Assembly (NCBI GenBank): GCA_017979445.1 | Contig: CM030717.1 | Span: 28,895,132-28,959,131, forward strand | DNA length: 64,000 nt | Direction of reading: 5' to 3' | Origin: Akebia trifoliata | Taxonomy: Eukaryota > Streptophyta > Magnoliopsida > Ranunculales > Lardizabalaceae | Shown: positions 48,310 to 60,449 of the stretch, one piece after another | How the letters are laid out: every line of letters starts with the position of its first letter | Position numbering within the stretch: position 1 is the stretch's first letter | Made by a program: the position numbers and the translations under genes | Notes under the pieces: model-generated | Databases searched by the model: none | Told to the model about the DNA's origin: nothing | Seen by the model: only the letters and a program-made list of their open reading frames with translations

Positions 48310-51300
48310 TGTAACACCCCGTTTTTTAACTCGTATCCCGACGAAATCAAATAGTATTTATTTGAAGAATATTTTAGAAAAGAAACTTAGAGTCAAGTAC
48401 CCGGATTATGCTATGTTCATTTTTATTGAAGATCGACTTCGCCATTAGTTTCAAAATGATCGAAATATATACTTTAGCCTATAAGCAAGTTTGAATCCAA
48501 GTTTGAGTGAAAAAGTTAACAAATCCTCGAATTTCGCATCGAGTGGGACCCATACAGTAAAATTTTCGTTAGAGGAAGAATCAAGAAAATTCGACATTAC
48601 CATTAGATCCGTAGCGAAAAATTATTCAAAATAGAATACTCGTTTGTCATTTTTCGAGTCCAGATAGTCAAGTTACGATCGAAACTAGAAATAATAAGGA
48701 AATTACAAGTATGCCCTCGTCTTGTTATAAAAGAAAATTTATTTTTCTTTTAAATCACTTTCCTTCTTCTCCAAAGCATCCAAAGCTCAGATTTTCTCAA
48801 AAACCTAGATTTCTCTTCTTTTCTCCTCAAGATCCGTTAAGAACGAATGACCGTTGAACTTCGACGAAGAAGACAAAGTTGTCGGCTACGACGATAGCTA
48901 CAAACTCATCCTCCTTGTTAACCCATTCTCATTTGTTTTCCCCATCCTACATCAAATTCCAGCCGTGTGGTTCGAGTGAATCCTAACACATCTTCATCGA
49001 GGGTTCCATCGAGTGAGAGTTAGGCCCACCATTCATTGTAGAAGCAAAGGAGTGACGTCGTCAAAGGGGATTGCAAACCCTAGCTCACTTTACATCAAAC
49101 TCAACTCAACACCAACTCCTTCACCACCAACTTTGATCCTTATACGAGTTCATTGCTTTCGGCGTCCACAAACAAGTAGGGGACTTTCAATTCCTATTGG
49201 TAACTTTAGATTTCTCAATGTGCATTTAGGGTTTTGAAACAAAACTTATTGTTTGCATTTAAATCGTAGAAATTGGTGTTTGATTCCAAATTCATGGTAG
49301 AAGTAGGTGTTTTATTTATGTTTTATCGAATTTTGATAACAAAATCGTGGGTGGGTTGAATGATTCGAATAACGGAAGAAGAATCCGAAACATGGATCGA
49401 AAACTCGAAGGTTCGAGTAAGGTTCAGGCTGTAGGTGGGAAAGGTCGGTGCCACCGGCACCTACCGAAGGCATTCTGTCGGTCCCACCGACAGAATGTTA
49501 CTTCTGCCACCGACAAAATCAAGAAGCATCCGAAAATTTTGTTCTGTCGGCAGGACCGTCGGTCCCACCGACATCTGCCGATGACCAATTTGTCGGTTCC
49601 ACCGACAGAATCCTGGTTCTGCCACCGACAGACACAGTTTTGATCAGAACAGTGTTCTGACTCTTGGCTTGACTTCCTCACACCTTATACATTATTTTCC
49701 ACCCTTTATTTCATTAAAAACATTTAGGTAAATGTCCTCTTTAATTTTTACTTTCCATTTACTTTAAGTTCTTTAATGAAATTAAGGTTTTACCCCCCAT
49801 TTCGGAACAATGGGAATGGTTTTAAGATCCAAATCTCAAAGGATCAAAATCCGAATTTTAGTTTCAAGAACAAAACGTAATTTTCGACGTTTTCGGCAAG
49901 TTTTCAAAATGAAATAACTTTCGCGTTCCTTTGAATTAGATTACAAAAACTATATGGTGTCGAATCTCATGATCGAGACTTTCATTTCGAAAAACCCGTT
50001 TTTAATTTCGAGAACTTTGAAAAATTGAGTTTCCAACACTTAGCCAAATTTTCACCAGCTTTTACCATTTTTAACAGCTTTGGTCTCGTGCATTGCCGGG
50101 ACCTTGTTTTTGAATAAACTTCGATGGTGTTCAATGGAAAGACCAAAAGAATGACTTTGAAAGATTGAAAATGGATGGTCGATGTGAAAAGATGAAAAGT
50201 GAGAATGTCGAGAGAATGGGAAAAGGGAATGAACGGTAAAATGTCAGAATCACACCCGAGGGGGGATGTCTACATTTTACATTGTATGTTGTGTGTAGGT
50301 TGGTGAAAGGATATCCAGGTTATTAATGAAAGGGTTGCATGTTTATTTCCGATTATGTTAGCGTGTACGCTGAGTACTGTTGTTTATTTTAGGCCGGGTG
50401 GCCACAGTTGCTTGGTAGGAACTAGATATCCGTTCTCAACCCTGTTCTGTTAATTTCTCTTTTATTTTAAATGAAAAATCATATATATACGTAGCTATTT
50501 TGTGAACTGTTAAAGGGTTTGTGAATGCCTGAAGGGATAGTGTGTCACATCATCCGGAGGGGTGCACTATCCTGGGATGTACGGTAGGGACCACCAAACT
50601 CATACGTGGTATGGGACGCGTATGAGAGTGGAGTCACAACTGGAATCCGGGTCCATTCCTTTCTTATCTTTACCAGTGAACGTGTTTTGTAAATGTGGTC
50701 GTATACGAGTGGAGTGTCCTTTGGGAATCATATGCACGCCTGATAGGCATAGACGAAGATGATTAGTCAGTGATCACTAACAATCTAGTAGTAGTCGAAC
50801 GTTCTGACACATCGAAAAGAGACCCATTGCTTACGGTCACGTCAAACGGCCAGCCTGAGCCGGATAAATGGTCACCCATGTGGTAAGTGCAGCGACCGGC
50901 CACAAAATCAGGAACTAAAAGCCAGATTTATGTTGTAACATCATGTCCTGACTGGGAGCGATCCAGTTGTGAATCCCAACGCTCAAATTCCATTACTCCA
51001 CCACTTGTATTATGTATCTGTGTTATATATTTCGGATTATAAACTGAAAATCATGTCTACTATTTCAATGTTGCCAACTGTATTTGCATAAATGGAAAAC
51101 GTATAATGCGTATGGATGGTTGATGCTATGTGTTACTTTTAAATTGTTTAGTTGCTCATCCCTGGCTATATGTACCAGTTAATCGTAGTTTCAATTGTAA
51201 AACTTGCATGTTTTGAAATAATGAAGTATGATTATTCGATCACGTTAGGGGAGGTTATTAGTAGGAATTGTTTGTGGACCTAATGGGTAACCATTGTTAC

Positions 51301-51775
51301 TCACCCTTTCCTTCCATTTTTTTTAGTTGCAGAGCCTTCAGTTGGCGCAGCGGGTGCTGAGCTATTAGCCGAGGAGCACCTGGTCGGTCAGATCGACGAT
51401 CAGAGTCCGTTGCCCGGCAAGCAACACGACTACTTCTACTAGGAGTCTGTTCATCCTAGGGGGTGTACATAGTATTTTGGGACCGAGTGCTAGGTCTATG
51501 TTAGAGTGAGGATAGACTTTGTAATCCTGTATAACTTTATACCTTTTTGCGCAACTCTGATCTTGCTTATTTTGTTGTTCATAAAATCTATTGTCTTTCG
51601 TTTATTAGTCATTGTGGATTCGTTGCTTTATACAGGATTGTTTGGTATTGTTTATCAGGTTTGAGTTCCGTGAAACGCTAACATAAACAGAGGAGACCAT
51701 GCCGAAATTTCGAGGCGCCACCTAGTGCCTCGAGGCAGTATTGGGATTTGTGTTAGCGTTTGGCGGGGCGCTACA
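48310..51775 (+). mobile_element. Solo LTR L4 nested in L5, TSD GTACT
   Basis: A 3466-bp LTR from TGTAACACCCCG to GGCGGGGCGCTACA with perfect GTACT duplications at 48305-48309 and 51776-51780. It has a TATA-like TATAAAAG (48726-48733), a large palindrome array (49444-49634), the stem-loop (50236-50280) and the conserved core (about 50510-51000). No retroviral interior is present. It is the best-preserved member of its subfamily and a good reference for the others. Confidence 0.92.
49444..49634. repeat. Palindrome array in L4
   Basis: Within about 190 bp there are at least four inverted motifs made of CTGTCGGT/ACCGACAG: gtcggtgccaccggcac, CTGTCGGTCCCACCGACAG (perfect arms, 49475-49493), ccgtcggtcccaccgaca, and tgtcggttccaccgacaga. 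Extra half-sites (ctgccaccgaca) lie between them. The apparent short open frames here are just translations of the array. Confidence 0.85.
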
Positions 51776-51877
51776 GTACTGTTGTTTATTTCAGGTCGGG
51801 TGGTCACAGTTGCATGGTAGGAAACTGGATATCCATTCTCAACCCTGTTTTGTTAATTTCTCTTTTGTTTTGAAATA

Positions 51878-51954
<77 letters not shown>

Positions 51955-52251
51955 GCTATTTTGTAACCTGTTAAAGAGTCTGTGAATGCTTGAAGGGATA
52001 GTGCATCATATCATCCAGAGTGGTGTACTATAATAAGATGTACGGTAGGGACCATCAAACTTATACGCGGTATGGGACGCATATGAGAGTGGAGTCACAA
52101 TTGAAATCCGGGTCCATTCCCTTTTATCTTTACCATTGAACGTGTATTGTAAAGATGGTTGTATACGAATAGAGTATTTATTTTAGGAATCACATGCATG
52201 CCTGATAGGGATAAACGAAGATGATTAATCAGTGATCATTAACAATCTAAA
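51776..52251 (+). mobile_element. LTR L5, right part, 3' truncated
   Basis: Continues L5 after the GTACT duplication (gttgtttatttcaggtcggg). It contains a long TA run (51883-51951) at a place where other copies have only four to six TA units, follows the conserved core to gtgatcattaacaatcta, and then stops matching. The last about 950 bp of the LTR are missing. Confidence 0.75.
51883..51951. repeat. (TA)n microsatellite
   Basis: About 34 uninterrupted TA units inside the right part of L5, expanded relative to the short TA run at the same LTR position in L1-L4, L6 and L7. Confidence 0.9.
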
Positions 52252-52485
52252 AATATAACTGCAATATATAGAATTTATTACAATTCTATAATGTCCCTCA
52301 ACAAATGATAATATTTTATAATTAAAAAATATTCTAATAATATATATATATATTTAAATTATTTCATAATTATTAATTATAAAATCATTTGTAATTATAA
52401 ATTATTTTTATAAATTTTTTAATTATTTTGTAATTATTAGAGAATATAATTTTTATAAAAAATTTAGAATAAAAACAAATAATAT
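52252..52485. other. AT-rich non-coding stretch
   Basis: A/T-dominated sequence with no recognisable gene or element. Confidence 0.4.
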
Positions 52486-52712
52486 GGGCCAAGATCCCTT
52501 GACTCCTAAGTATGACACATGAAAAAGGCACCTAATCCCAACCCTTTAAATGCAAAATCTAATGATTGAGATTTATCCATGGGATAAGTATCTCTGAGAT
52601 TTGTATTATCAAGATACTCATAAATCTCAATCATTTGATTTTGTGTTTAAAGGGTTGAGATCATGTGATTTTTTCATGAGTTATTCTTAGGAATCAATAG
52701 ATCCCAACCCAT
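52486..52712. mobile_element. Foldback MITE
   Basis: Arms pair across the element: atgggccaagatcccttgac / gaatcaatagatcccaaccc at the ends (imperfect) and tctaatgattgagatttat / ataaatctcaatcatttga near the centre. The flanks are taatat and ataatatatata, again AT-rich. Confidence 0.6.
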
Positions 52713-52916
52713 AATATATATATATATATATTAAATAAATTTCCCCAAAAATAATGGTATAATTTTTATTATAAAAATTTAACTAAAAGTTAAAGTTATA
52801 TATTATAATGAAATGAAATAAGTAATTTAATTTCTAATAATATTACACATAAAAGTAATAATTAAAAACATAGATTTATTATCGGGTTTTATTGAAAATA
52901 TCTAGGAATTGGCGAG

Positions 52917-52942
52917 TGAGAGAGAGAGAGAGAGAGAGAGAG
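52917..52942. repeat. (GA)n microsatellite
   Basis: About 13 consecutive GA units. Confidence 0.9.
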
Positions 52943-53335
52943 TGTATTTGGGGGAGGGGGAGTTGGTTGGTAGGAAAAATGGTGGTCAAGCCACCATGTT
53001 TCAATGGTCAAAATGACATTTTAGTAAAAGCACGAGTTGTACACTGAAACTTGGCCGTCGGACTGTTGATATTGTTTTTTCTTATTTTTATAAATTCATT
53101 AAATTTTTTTAATAATTATAAATTAATATATTATTTTTTAATGATTTAAAAAAAAAAAAAAAAAAAGAAGACATTTGAGGGAACATAGTTGGGAGGAAAA
53201 GCACAAGTTTCCTAAGCATTAGCATATATTTTCTAGGGAAACATTGTCATTTTGAGGTAGAGAATCAATCATCCTTGAGATGAGAGGAAAAAAAATAGAT
53301 AACTTGAGGATTAGCATATAATTTCTATAAAAAAA

Positions 53336-53482
53336 TTGCTCACACATTTTTTTCTCACAATGTTCATAGGATTTAGGATCAACCAATCACAGGAGTCCAT
53401 CTACATTGAATGGCACCTCAAATTTATAAAATTAACCTTGACCTGTGAAATATGTGGTGAACAAGTCTGTGAGCAAAAAAAT
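53336..53482. mobile_element. Short hairpin element
   Basis: ttgctcacacatttttttct..atgttca at the left is inverted as gtgaacaagtctgtgagcaa at the right. About 145 bp, non-coding. Confidence 0.4.
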
Positions 53483-53484
53483 CT

Positions 53485-54545
53485 TTCTTCTATGTTTGAT
53501 CCTCGAATATCACTTAAGACTACTTTTTTCCAAAAAAAAAAATACTATTATCCGAGCAACATAGAAGGTATATTCAATGCCAAATCTACTAGTCCTCAAA
53601 TATGAATTCTAGGTTTGATAAATTAGTGAACCAAACAAAAAACAGAACCAAGTAACTGGATATTTTACCAAATATAATTAAAATATAAATCACTATGCTC
53701 CCAAAACTTAAATACTACTATCATTAAATTGAAAAAATAATAACAATAAAATTAGGTCTTCATAATATTTGAGTTCCGATTATCAATCAGATGTTGATTG
53801 GCTACAGAATTAAGAACCTATTTGATAATGTATGAGAAAGTGAATATATATATGTATCAGAGTATGCAGGCACAAACACCATTTTTGGATTAAGGGGTAA
53901 AAAAAAAAGATAATAAAATTTGAGGAATATTATTAAAAAAATAAGGGTGAAAAGAAAATTTATTATTGAAAAAGGAGAACGGAAAAGAGAAAATATATAA
54001 AATTGAAGGGGTTTTCTTCAAAAATAGGTAGAAGAGTTAAGGCGCTAAAGTCAAAATAGATGGGGGTATTATTTGAAGAAAAAAGAAGATATTAATAATA
54101 ATAATGATCCTCACGACCTGTTATTTATGAGGTATAAAGATTTTGATAAAGAAAGGGGGACAACAGTCGATTAAAATTTACCTAATACATTGATTGGCCT
54201 TAATTGATGGATTTTCCTCTTCTTTTTTTTTTCTTTAATTAAAACAAAAGGTCTTCACCTACTTATTTCTCATCCATTTACAGCCTCTTATTAATGAGAG
54301 TACCAAACTATTTTTTATTGTATTTGGTACAATTACTCATTATTTACCTTTAAGGCACTAAACATGCAGATCGTAATGCACCTTTTAGTTAATTAGTATA
54401 TAAAAGTTTTAATGCCACACCAGAATATATTATTAATACTCCAATTATAAAAATTAGAAATTTTAAATTTCTCTTCTCGAACTTCAAACACAAGTTATAA
54501 TATCAGCACCCGTGTACTTCACAAAATTAAATTTGTGGGCAATTT
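53485..54545. other. AT-rich intergenic DNA without a gene
   Basis: No ORF, repeat or RNA gene could be supported in this stretch. Confidence 0.4.
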
Positions 54546-54559
54546 CAATTTTTTACTGA

Positions 54560-55735
54560 TTTGGGTAAGAGGATGTGTGCCACTGGCACCTTAAATTTAA
54601 AAAAAAAGGTTGGTGAGGCATCTTAAATGTCTTACTATGAGGCCCACCAGCCCCACTTAAATTTAAAAAAAAAAACGAAATGACATTAATACACTCATCG
54701 AATTACTCTATACACTCACCATCTTCTCCATATATCTATCTACTAAAAGAAAATCTCAATCATCTTCTCTATCCTTTCTCTCATTCTTCTTCACCATCTA
54801 CCCCTCTTTCTCAATCTTTCTCTTTATATTCACCTCCTTTGAGTTTTGTAAGAGATTATGTTTTAATAATTTTTTTTTCAAAAATCTTTGTTATTTGATT
54901 TTTCTTTTACTTTTTTTTTGCATTAAATCATCAAAGAAGATGAAAAAAATCACTATTAAAATCTTTAAAACAATGATTTCAAATCGAGGAACTTAGAGTT
55001 TTTTCGACAAATTTTATTTGACAAGTTTAGACTGAACTTGTTTTAATCGATTCGATAAGTATCCTACTAAACATAACTTCCTATCGAATATTACAAAATC
55101 GATTCGATGGAAACCTATCGAAGCACTCATAGATTTTTTGATAGATATTATTTGGTAGGTTCAGATTGAACTTGTTTTAGAAAATTTGGTAAGCATCCCA
55201 TCAAACATAATTTTCTATCGAATATTACAAATCCAAGTCAGTAAGTACATACCAAACATTACAAAATAGATTCGGTAAACACGATTGGAGGTGTTGGGGT
55301 TACACAAAAAAAAATTTGTTCAGTAGGCGCCCATTGAATCCATTTTGTAATGTTCAATAGGTACCTACTAATCGAATTTGCTAAAATAAGTTCAATCTGA
55401 ACCTAACGAATAAAATTATCAAAAAAAAATTCATTCAAAATCATCGTTTTGAGATTTTGATAGTGATTTTTTCATTTTTCTTAATGATTAGATATAAAAA
55501 AGTAAAAGAAATAAGATTACTTGAAAAAAAAAATCTAAAACCTAAGAAGATTGTGGGAGAGAATGAGAGATAGATGGTGGAGAAGGAAAGAATGGATAAA
55601 AAAGATGATTCAGATTTTTCGATTAATAGATGGAGAAAATAGTGGGTGTATGAAAAAGGGTAAAATTGTAATTTTCTTTTATATTATAAAAAAATAAAAA
55701 TTTAGAGGGCGCCCAGAGTGTATATGAGAAGGGAG
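54560..55735. mobile_element. About 1.2 kb long-armed foldback element
   Basis: The left half (54574-55000) is inverted in the right half (55440-55716): tctccatatatctatctact / gagagatagatggtggagaa, cttcaccatctacc, tttgatgatttaatg-type runs, and gtgccactggcaccttaaat / tttagagggcgcccagagtg at the ends. The centre holds three related stretches of ggttcagattgaacttgttt (about 55020, 55155, and inverted about 55390). Such long imperfect terminal repeats suggest a Mutator-like derivative. No transposase frame is present. Confidence 0.5.
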
Positions 55736-55745
55736 ATTTGCGTTA

Positions 55746-56485
55746 TGTGTACTAAAAAAAAAATTACTAAAAATTTCTCAAAGTTTCAATAATTTTTGCT
55801 CATTTAATAAACATGACATCATGCCACTGGTTTACAGCTTAACATGTAACTTTCCAAACAGCAAATCTCAGTTATGTATATGGTGAACGCCACTCTTGCA
55901 AGTAAGTCGCACCGCCCTACAACAATGGAAAGAAAAGGTTGTCGTGTAAAGTTGTCAGTCAATTAAGAAGAAAGAAATTTAAAAGCCGTTGGTTATTTTT
56001 GGGGATTCGTGTGGTGGAGCCTCAATGAGCTTGTTTCGTTAGGGATGACAGCTATACTGCTTTGCATAGTGAAACATTCCAGCGCAGTAACAGCTTTTTC
56101 ACTCACATGTTTATCTTGGAATACTAACAAAATCACATGGATGTATATCACGTTAGTGTTATTTGAATTATCTCTTAGGATTTGGGAAGCAATTTTATGC
56201 TAAGTAATTGTATATTCCTCACTCATCCGTTTCCATGTGGAAAATCACTGAATTTAGCCCCAACATGATGACCAAATGAGAGAATTCAACTATTTTACAT
56301 TTATCTTTCTTTTTCTTATATCATGGGGCATCCGCACATCATTTTGGGAAGGGATTAGCCCTTACGATTGCCCACCCCGACCTCACAAGAGTTTACCAAA
56401 TTTGCATCAGTGCAAGTAAAGAGGCAACTCAATTCCAAACACATGACCAAAGGTAGCAACTCTCTGTCCCGACTTAAATCATTTC
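55746..56485. other. Non-repeat intergenic DNA of unknown origin
   Basis: More balanced in composition than its surroundings. The open frames at 56009-56203 and 56368-56562 have no recognisable domain, no splice context and no conserved pattern, so they are not called as genes. Confidence 0.35.
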
Positions 56486-56487
56486 TT

Positions 56488-56775
56488 AAGAGAGTTGTCA
56501 TTGGCACCTCAATTTTTACTTATTACTTAAATTTGTTAAATTATTTATCACACCCCAATTAAAGATTAAAACACACTCCTCAAACATTACAAAGGGTTGG
56601 CACAAATTAAAATCTTAACATTATGAAATATTATAAAATTCAGTTCAAACAATTTCAGTAGTTGTTTACAATTATGATTAGGTTCATATAAAATCCTAAA
56701 CCTAAAAAATAAAAATCCATAAAAAATAAAATAAAATTGAGAGAGCTTTTATTAGCACCCCAACTTTTACTTATT
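56488..56775. mobile_element. Foldback element, relative of 25.1 and 29.7 kb copies
   Basis: Starts gagagttgtcattggcacct and ends gcaccccaacttttacttat. Internal sequence is the inverse of the copies in the segmental array (tttatcacaccccaattaaa). This is the only copy outside the array and so gives an independent view of the element's ends. Confidence 0.65.
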
Positions 56776-56854
56776 CACAATCATTCACATATTTTCTGGG
56801 GTGAATTTCCATTTCGTGCATTGAATATAACAAAATTCAGGTTTATTATTGATC

Positions 56855-57130
56855 AGGGCCTAGAAACTTATTTTTAGGACCCTATTTATAGAGACTTTAC
56901 AGTTGAATAATATATAAAATCTCCTAAATAAACATAATACATTGATAGTTCGTGTTTATTATTGCTTTTAATAAATTGTGAATTTTCAGACTAATTGTAA
57001 TTATTTATTTGTAATAGGTAAAAGTTGCGAGATTCAAAAGGATGAACCAAAATAATTAAAGACATGTATTACAATTCAAAATCCAAGACAACACCACAAA
57101 CCGAAAACAAAAGTCAACAAGCCCACAAGC
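56855..57130 (+). repeat. Probable 5' LTR segment of a non-autonomous LTR element
   Basis: Matches 63690-63990 in direct orientation (atttatagagactttacagttgaataatatataaaatc; aagtcaacaagcccacaagca at its end). With the second copy about 6.8 kb downstream, an LTR pair is the simplest reading. Exact LTR ends could not be fixed. Confidence 0.55.
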
Positions 57131-58169
57131 ATCATGGCGCGGTGACATTAATGGACTTCATCTCAATATTTGTGCAATATTGAGGCGACGTGATTTGTAA
57201 CGTAACAAGTTAGGTTTCAGAGTCTTTATAAAATATGAAAATGTTCCGAATTCTAAAGGAACCCTAACCTACCATTTATAAATAAGAGACCAGACAAGAG
57301 CTTAAATATATCTCTTATCTTATTATCTCCTTTTTTTTTTCTTTTTAAGTTTTTAGATTTACTTTCTATTCAAGCTTTATACACAGAATGAGTATTCTGC
57401 TAGATTTAGGCCAATATTAATAAAAGGAGCATCACTTTTTTTTATACTCTATTATTTTTTTTATATATATATTATTTTTGCTATGATCTATGATTAGACC
57501 TCCGTTAGAGAGGTCGATAAAACCTAAGCAAGATCATCTTAGATAATTATTTGTTTCTAATCATGCTTCGATGCTCTATTCTGACACCAATTTATTAAGT
57601 AGTGATCATTGGATAGAAAGTTTATTTTCATGATTTTGATAATTTAATCTTAGATAAATTCAAGTTAAACTATGTTTTGTTAGAGATTTGATATTTAACC
57701 TTTTGATTTCGTTTTATTAAATGTCATTACAGAATTTAGGATAAATATTTGGATTAACAGATTTCATCTTTTGAAAAATTTAGGATAAAATTTTTCAGAA
57801 TTGTTCAAAGAAAATTTTCTTGAAAAATTTACTTTCCACTAATAATTTTCCTAGGATTTTTCAAAGGTGAAATTTTATTTTACTAGAAAATTGCTTACTT
57901 AAAACCCTAATCTTTTTCTCCTCATCTTCTTTTCCAACCTTCAACCAACCTCCAAAACATAAACCCTCTACTTCTCTAGTTCAGCCTACCTAATTGTAAG
58001 CAACCCACGACAAAATCGATCGGTGCATCTGCACCGTTTCTAAGCCAATACCATAGCTCGATCGATCGTCGACCAACCTGTGCCACCCAACCGTGTCGCC
58101 CACCCCTCTGTCGATGTCGTGGTATTGTACGGTCTTCCTATTCCATTTTCCCACCAAACCTCTATTCTA

Positions 58170-58800
58170 CTCTTTCCACTAATGCCACCTAAAGTGCTCA
58201 CAATATTTTTCGAAGAAGCCTATTCTATGAATTTGCATTAAGGTGCGTGGCTTCGTAATGAGCTCATTGCTAAAGAGTAGAGTCAGTTATTTTATGAGGG
58301 TAATGAGACATTTGCTAAAGAACTCGTTAGAGAATTCTATGATTCATTCCGTCTCTTAATATCAATTTTAGTGGAATATTGATCACAATCAATGCCCTCG
58401 ACATTCAAGAAATTTTAGGCATTGCGTTGATTGGGAATGGTGTATAGAGCCAAGTTTTGGTTTTGAGCATTATGTCACTCGGTTCAGACTCTCTAAACAA
58501 GAAATCTACATCATTGACAGTGGTCTCAAGTCCAAATACCTTTACGAGAATCAGTGCCTTTGTTGGTGATGGATCACGAGCAATATTTTGGGAACTCAAT
58601 ATTCGACTAAGATGTACACAAAATATCTCTATATTTTACATGTTCCGACTTTTTGTATGGTTCGCTTGTTTTTTGAAACAATCATCGATGTGATGATGAC
58701 CCTGATTCGTTCCTTGGCCCTGCCTCATCTTGTATATCGTATTCTTCAACGATAAATGGGTATTCCCATGACTGACCTAATTACTCAGGGTCGACTTTAG
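58170..58800 (+). pseudogene. Decayed 'putative plant transposon protein' ORF
   Basis: Broken + strand frames read LVREFYDSFRLL at 58323-58358 and SLALPHLVYRIL at 58711-58746, in different phases. They follow the wording of the unnamed N-terminal domain common in proteins of Ty3-gypsy-like plant elements. Multiple stops (for example at 58279) show loss of function. It lies inside the putative LTR element at 56.8-64 kb. Confidence 0.45.
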
Positions 58801-59149
58801 AAAATTTTGGCATTTAGAGAGAAAAGGGCTTTTAAGACAGGTGTTCATGGTCTTTGGACCCTTGGTCTTAACGAGGAGGAACATGGTAGCCCTCATGATT
58901 ATGGTCCCATAGGGTCAAGTTCAACGAACCAACACTTGAGGAGAAGCGTACATTGAGCCTAGACTTTGAGGATATGTCTTAGCTCAATCAGATACATCAA
59001 TAGGGGCATATAAATTTCTTTGGAAAGATTTTTAAGGGACTCAAGAAGGTCTACCAATAATACAAAGATCTGCATAGTGGTCAGTATTTGTTAATTGAGC
59101 AATAGAGACAGATGTTGGCCTATATTGAGGAGTAGAAGGCACTTACTAG

Positions 59150-60444
59150 TGTTTGGGCCACTCAGAGTTCATATTCATATTAGGATTTATTTATTTATTT
59201 ATTAGATTATGATGTTTTTCTATTCTTAAATAGGATTTCTGTTATGCAAAACTGTTTCGAAATTTATCATTTTTCTATTTTTAAATCAATTATAACAAGA
59301 TTTTATGAATTAATGTTAAGTCTGTATCAGGTGCGATCTAACATTTATCTCTTTCCTTCCTGCTTGCATATTGAAGACAATATTTTATTTAGGTATGAGG
59401 GTCCTAGATTTTAAAGTTTTCAAAAAAGTGAAAAAAAATATAACACTTTTAAAATATTTTCTTCAAAAACTTTGTATGTACTTTTTACATATGAATGTCA
59501 AATCTCAATCTTATGTCCTAAATTTTTTATCAAGAGTCCTTTTTATATTCCTCATTAGAAAATCACAAAAAGATTATTTTGAAAAATTTACGTCACTTTT
59601 GATTAAATTACTTGAAAAATTAGATTTCATGGAAAAAGAGTTGACCTTCTTCTCTATTTAGAATGTTAGGAAACACCTAGTCTAGTGAACTTTGACTTCT
59701 TTATCCTTTTGTTGACTGGTTAGAAGAAAAATAAAATTAGAATTAGTATGACTTGGATAGCAACCATAAGATTAGACTAGGTACCTTGAAAAATGATTAC
59801 CTACTTTTTAAAGAAAAATGACTATATCTTTTTGAAGAAAAAGATACGAAAAATGGTGTTGTATGAAAAAAAAATTCAAAAAATTCAAAAAAAAAAAAAA
59901 AATTCAAAAAAAAAAAAAAAAAAATCAAAGTAAAGCAAAAATGCTAGAACTGAAAAAGTGCAAAAAGAGTCTAATAAGGCCAAATACAGTATTTCTAATA
60001 GAATGAAAGTCATCAATGGTAAAAAGTGAGTAAACTTAAACATCACAGATAAAGTCCCTCAAGAGTATTAAAATGAATATCCTCAACTCTCACTATCTTA
60101 GACAAGATGCTTAGTTTCAAGTTAAGACTTAGGTAAAACCGATCATTCTTAACAATTAGGGGTGAAACTTTTTTTTGAAAAAGTTATTTTTTTCTTAAAA
60201 TCAGAAAATCTACACATACACTCAAGTTATTTCTAGAATTTTCCAAAGTAAGGAATAAACACTTAGAACTCTTTTCAAATATAAATGACTTTTGACTGAT
60301 TTGTGAAATGGTGTTATGTTTTCATTATATACGTCGATTTTGATTTTGATATTTCATTTAGTGTTTGAATTTTATAGGTATATTCATTGCAAATCCTCAC
60401 AAGTCAAACTCATCCACTAGGGATAACATAGAGGTTAAATGACT
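59150..60444. other. Non-coding interior of the putative LTR element
   Basis: Contains ttgaagacaatattttattt..aggtatgagggtc at about 59370-59405, resembling the non-coding spacer after gag in Athila-type elements, followed by A-rich runs of aaaaattcaaaa (59870-59930). No intact ORF is seen. Confidence 0.35.
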
Positions 60445-60449
60445 TATTG

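Noticed and set aside
49444..49634. Possible CRISPR-like array
   Set aside because: Repeats are short palindromes with irregular spacing in a plant LTR, with no cas genes and no unique regular spacers.
49347..49681. Overlapping open frames on both strands in L4
   Set aside because: They are translations of the CTGTCGGT/ACCGACAG palindrome array.
56009..56562. Two 64-codon open frames
   Set aside because: No domain, no splice context and no homologous copy in the window; too short to call.
59371..59661. 96-codon open frame rich in F, L and K
   Set aside because: AT-rich translation in the non-coding interior of the putative LTR element; no recognisable domain.
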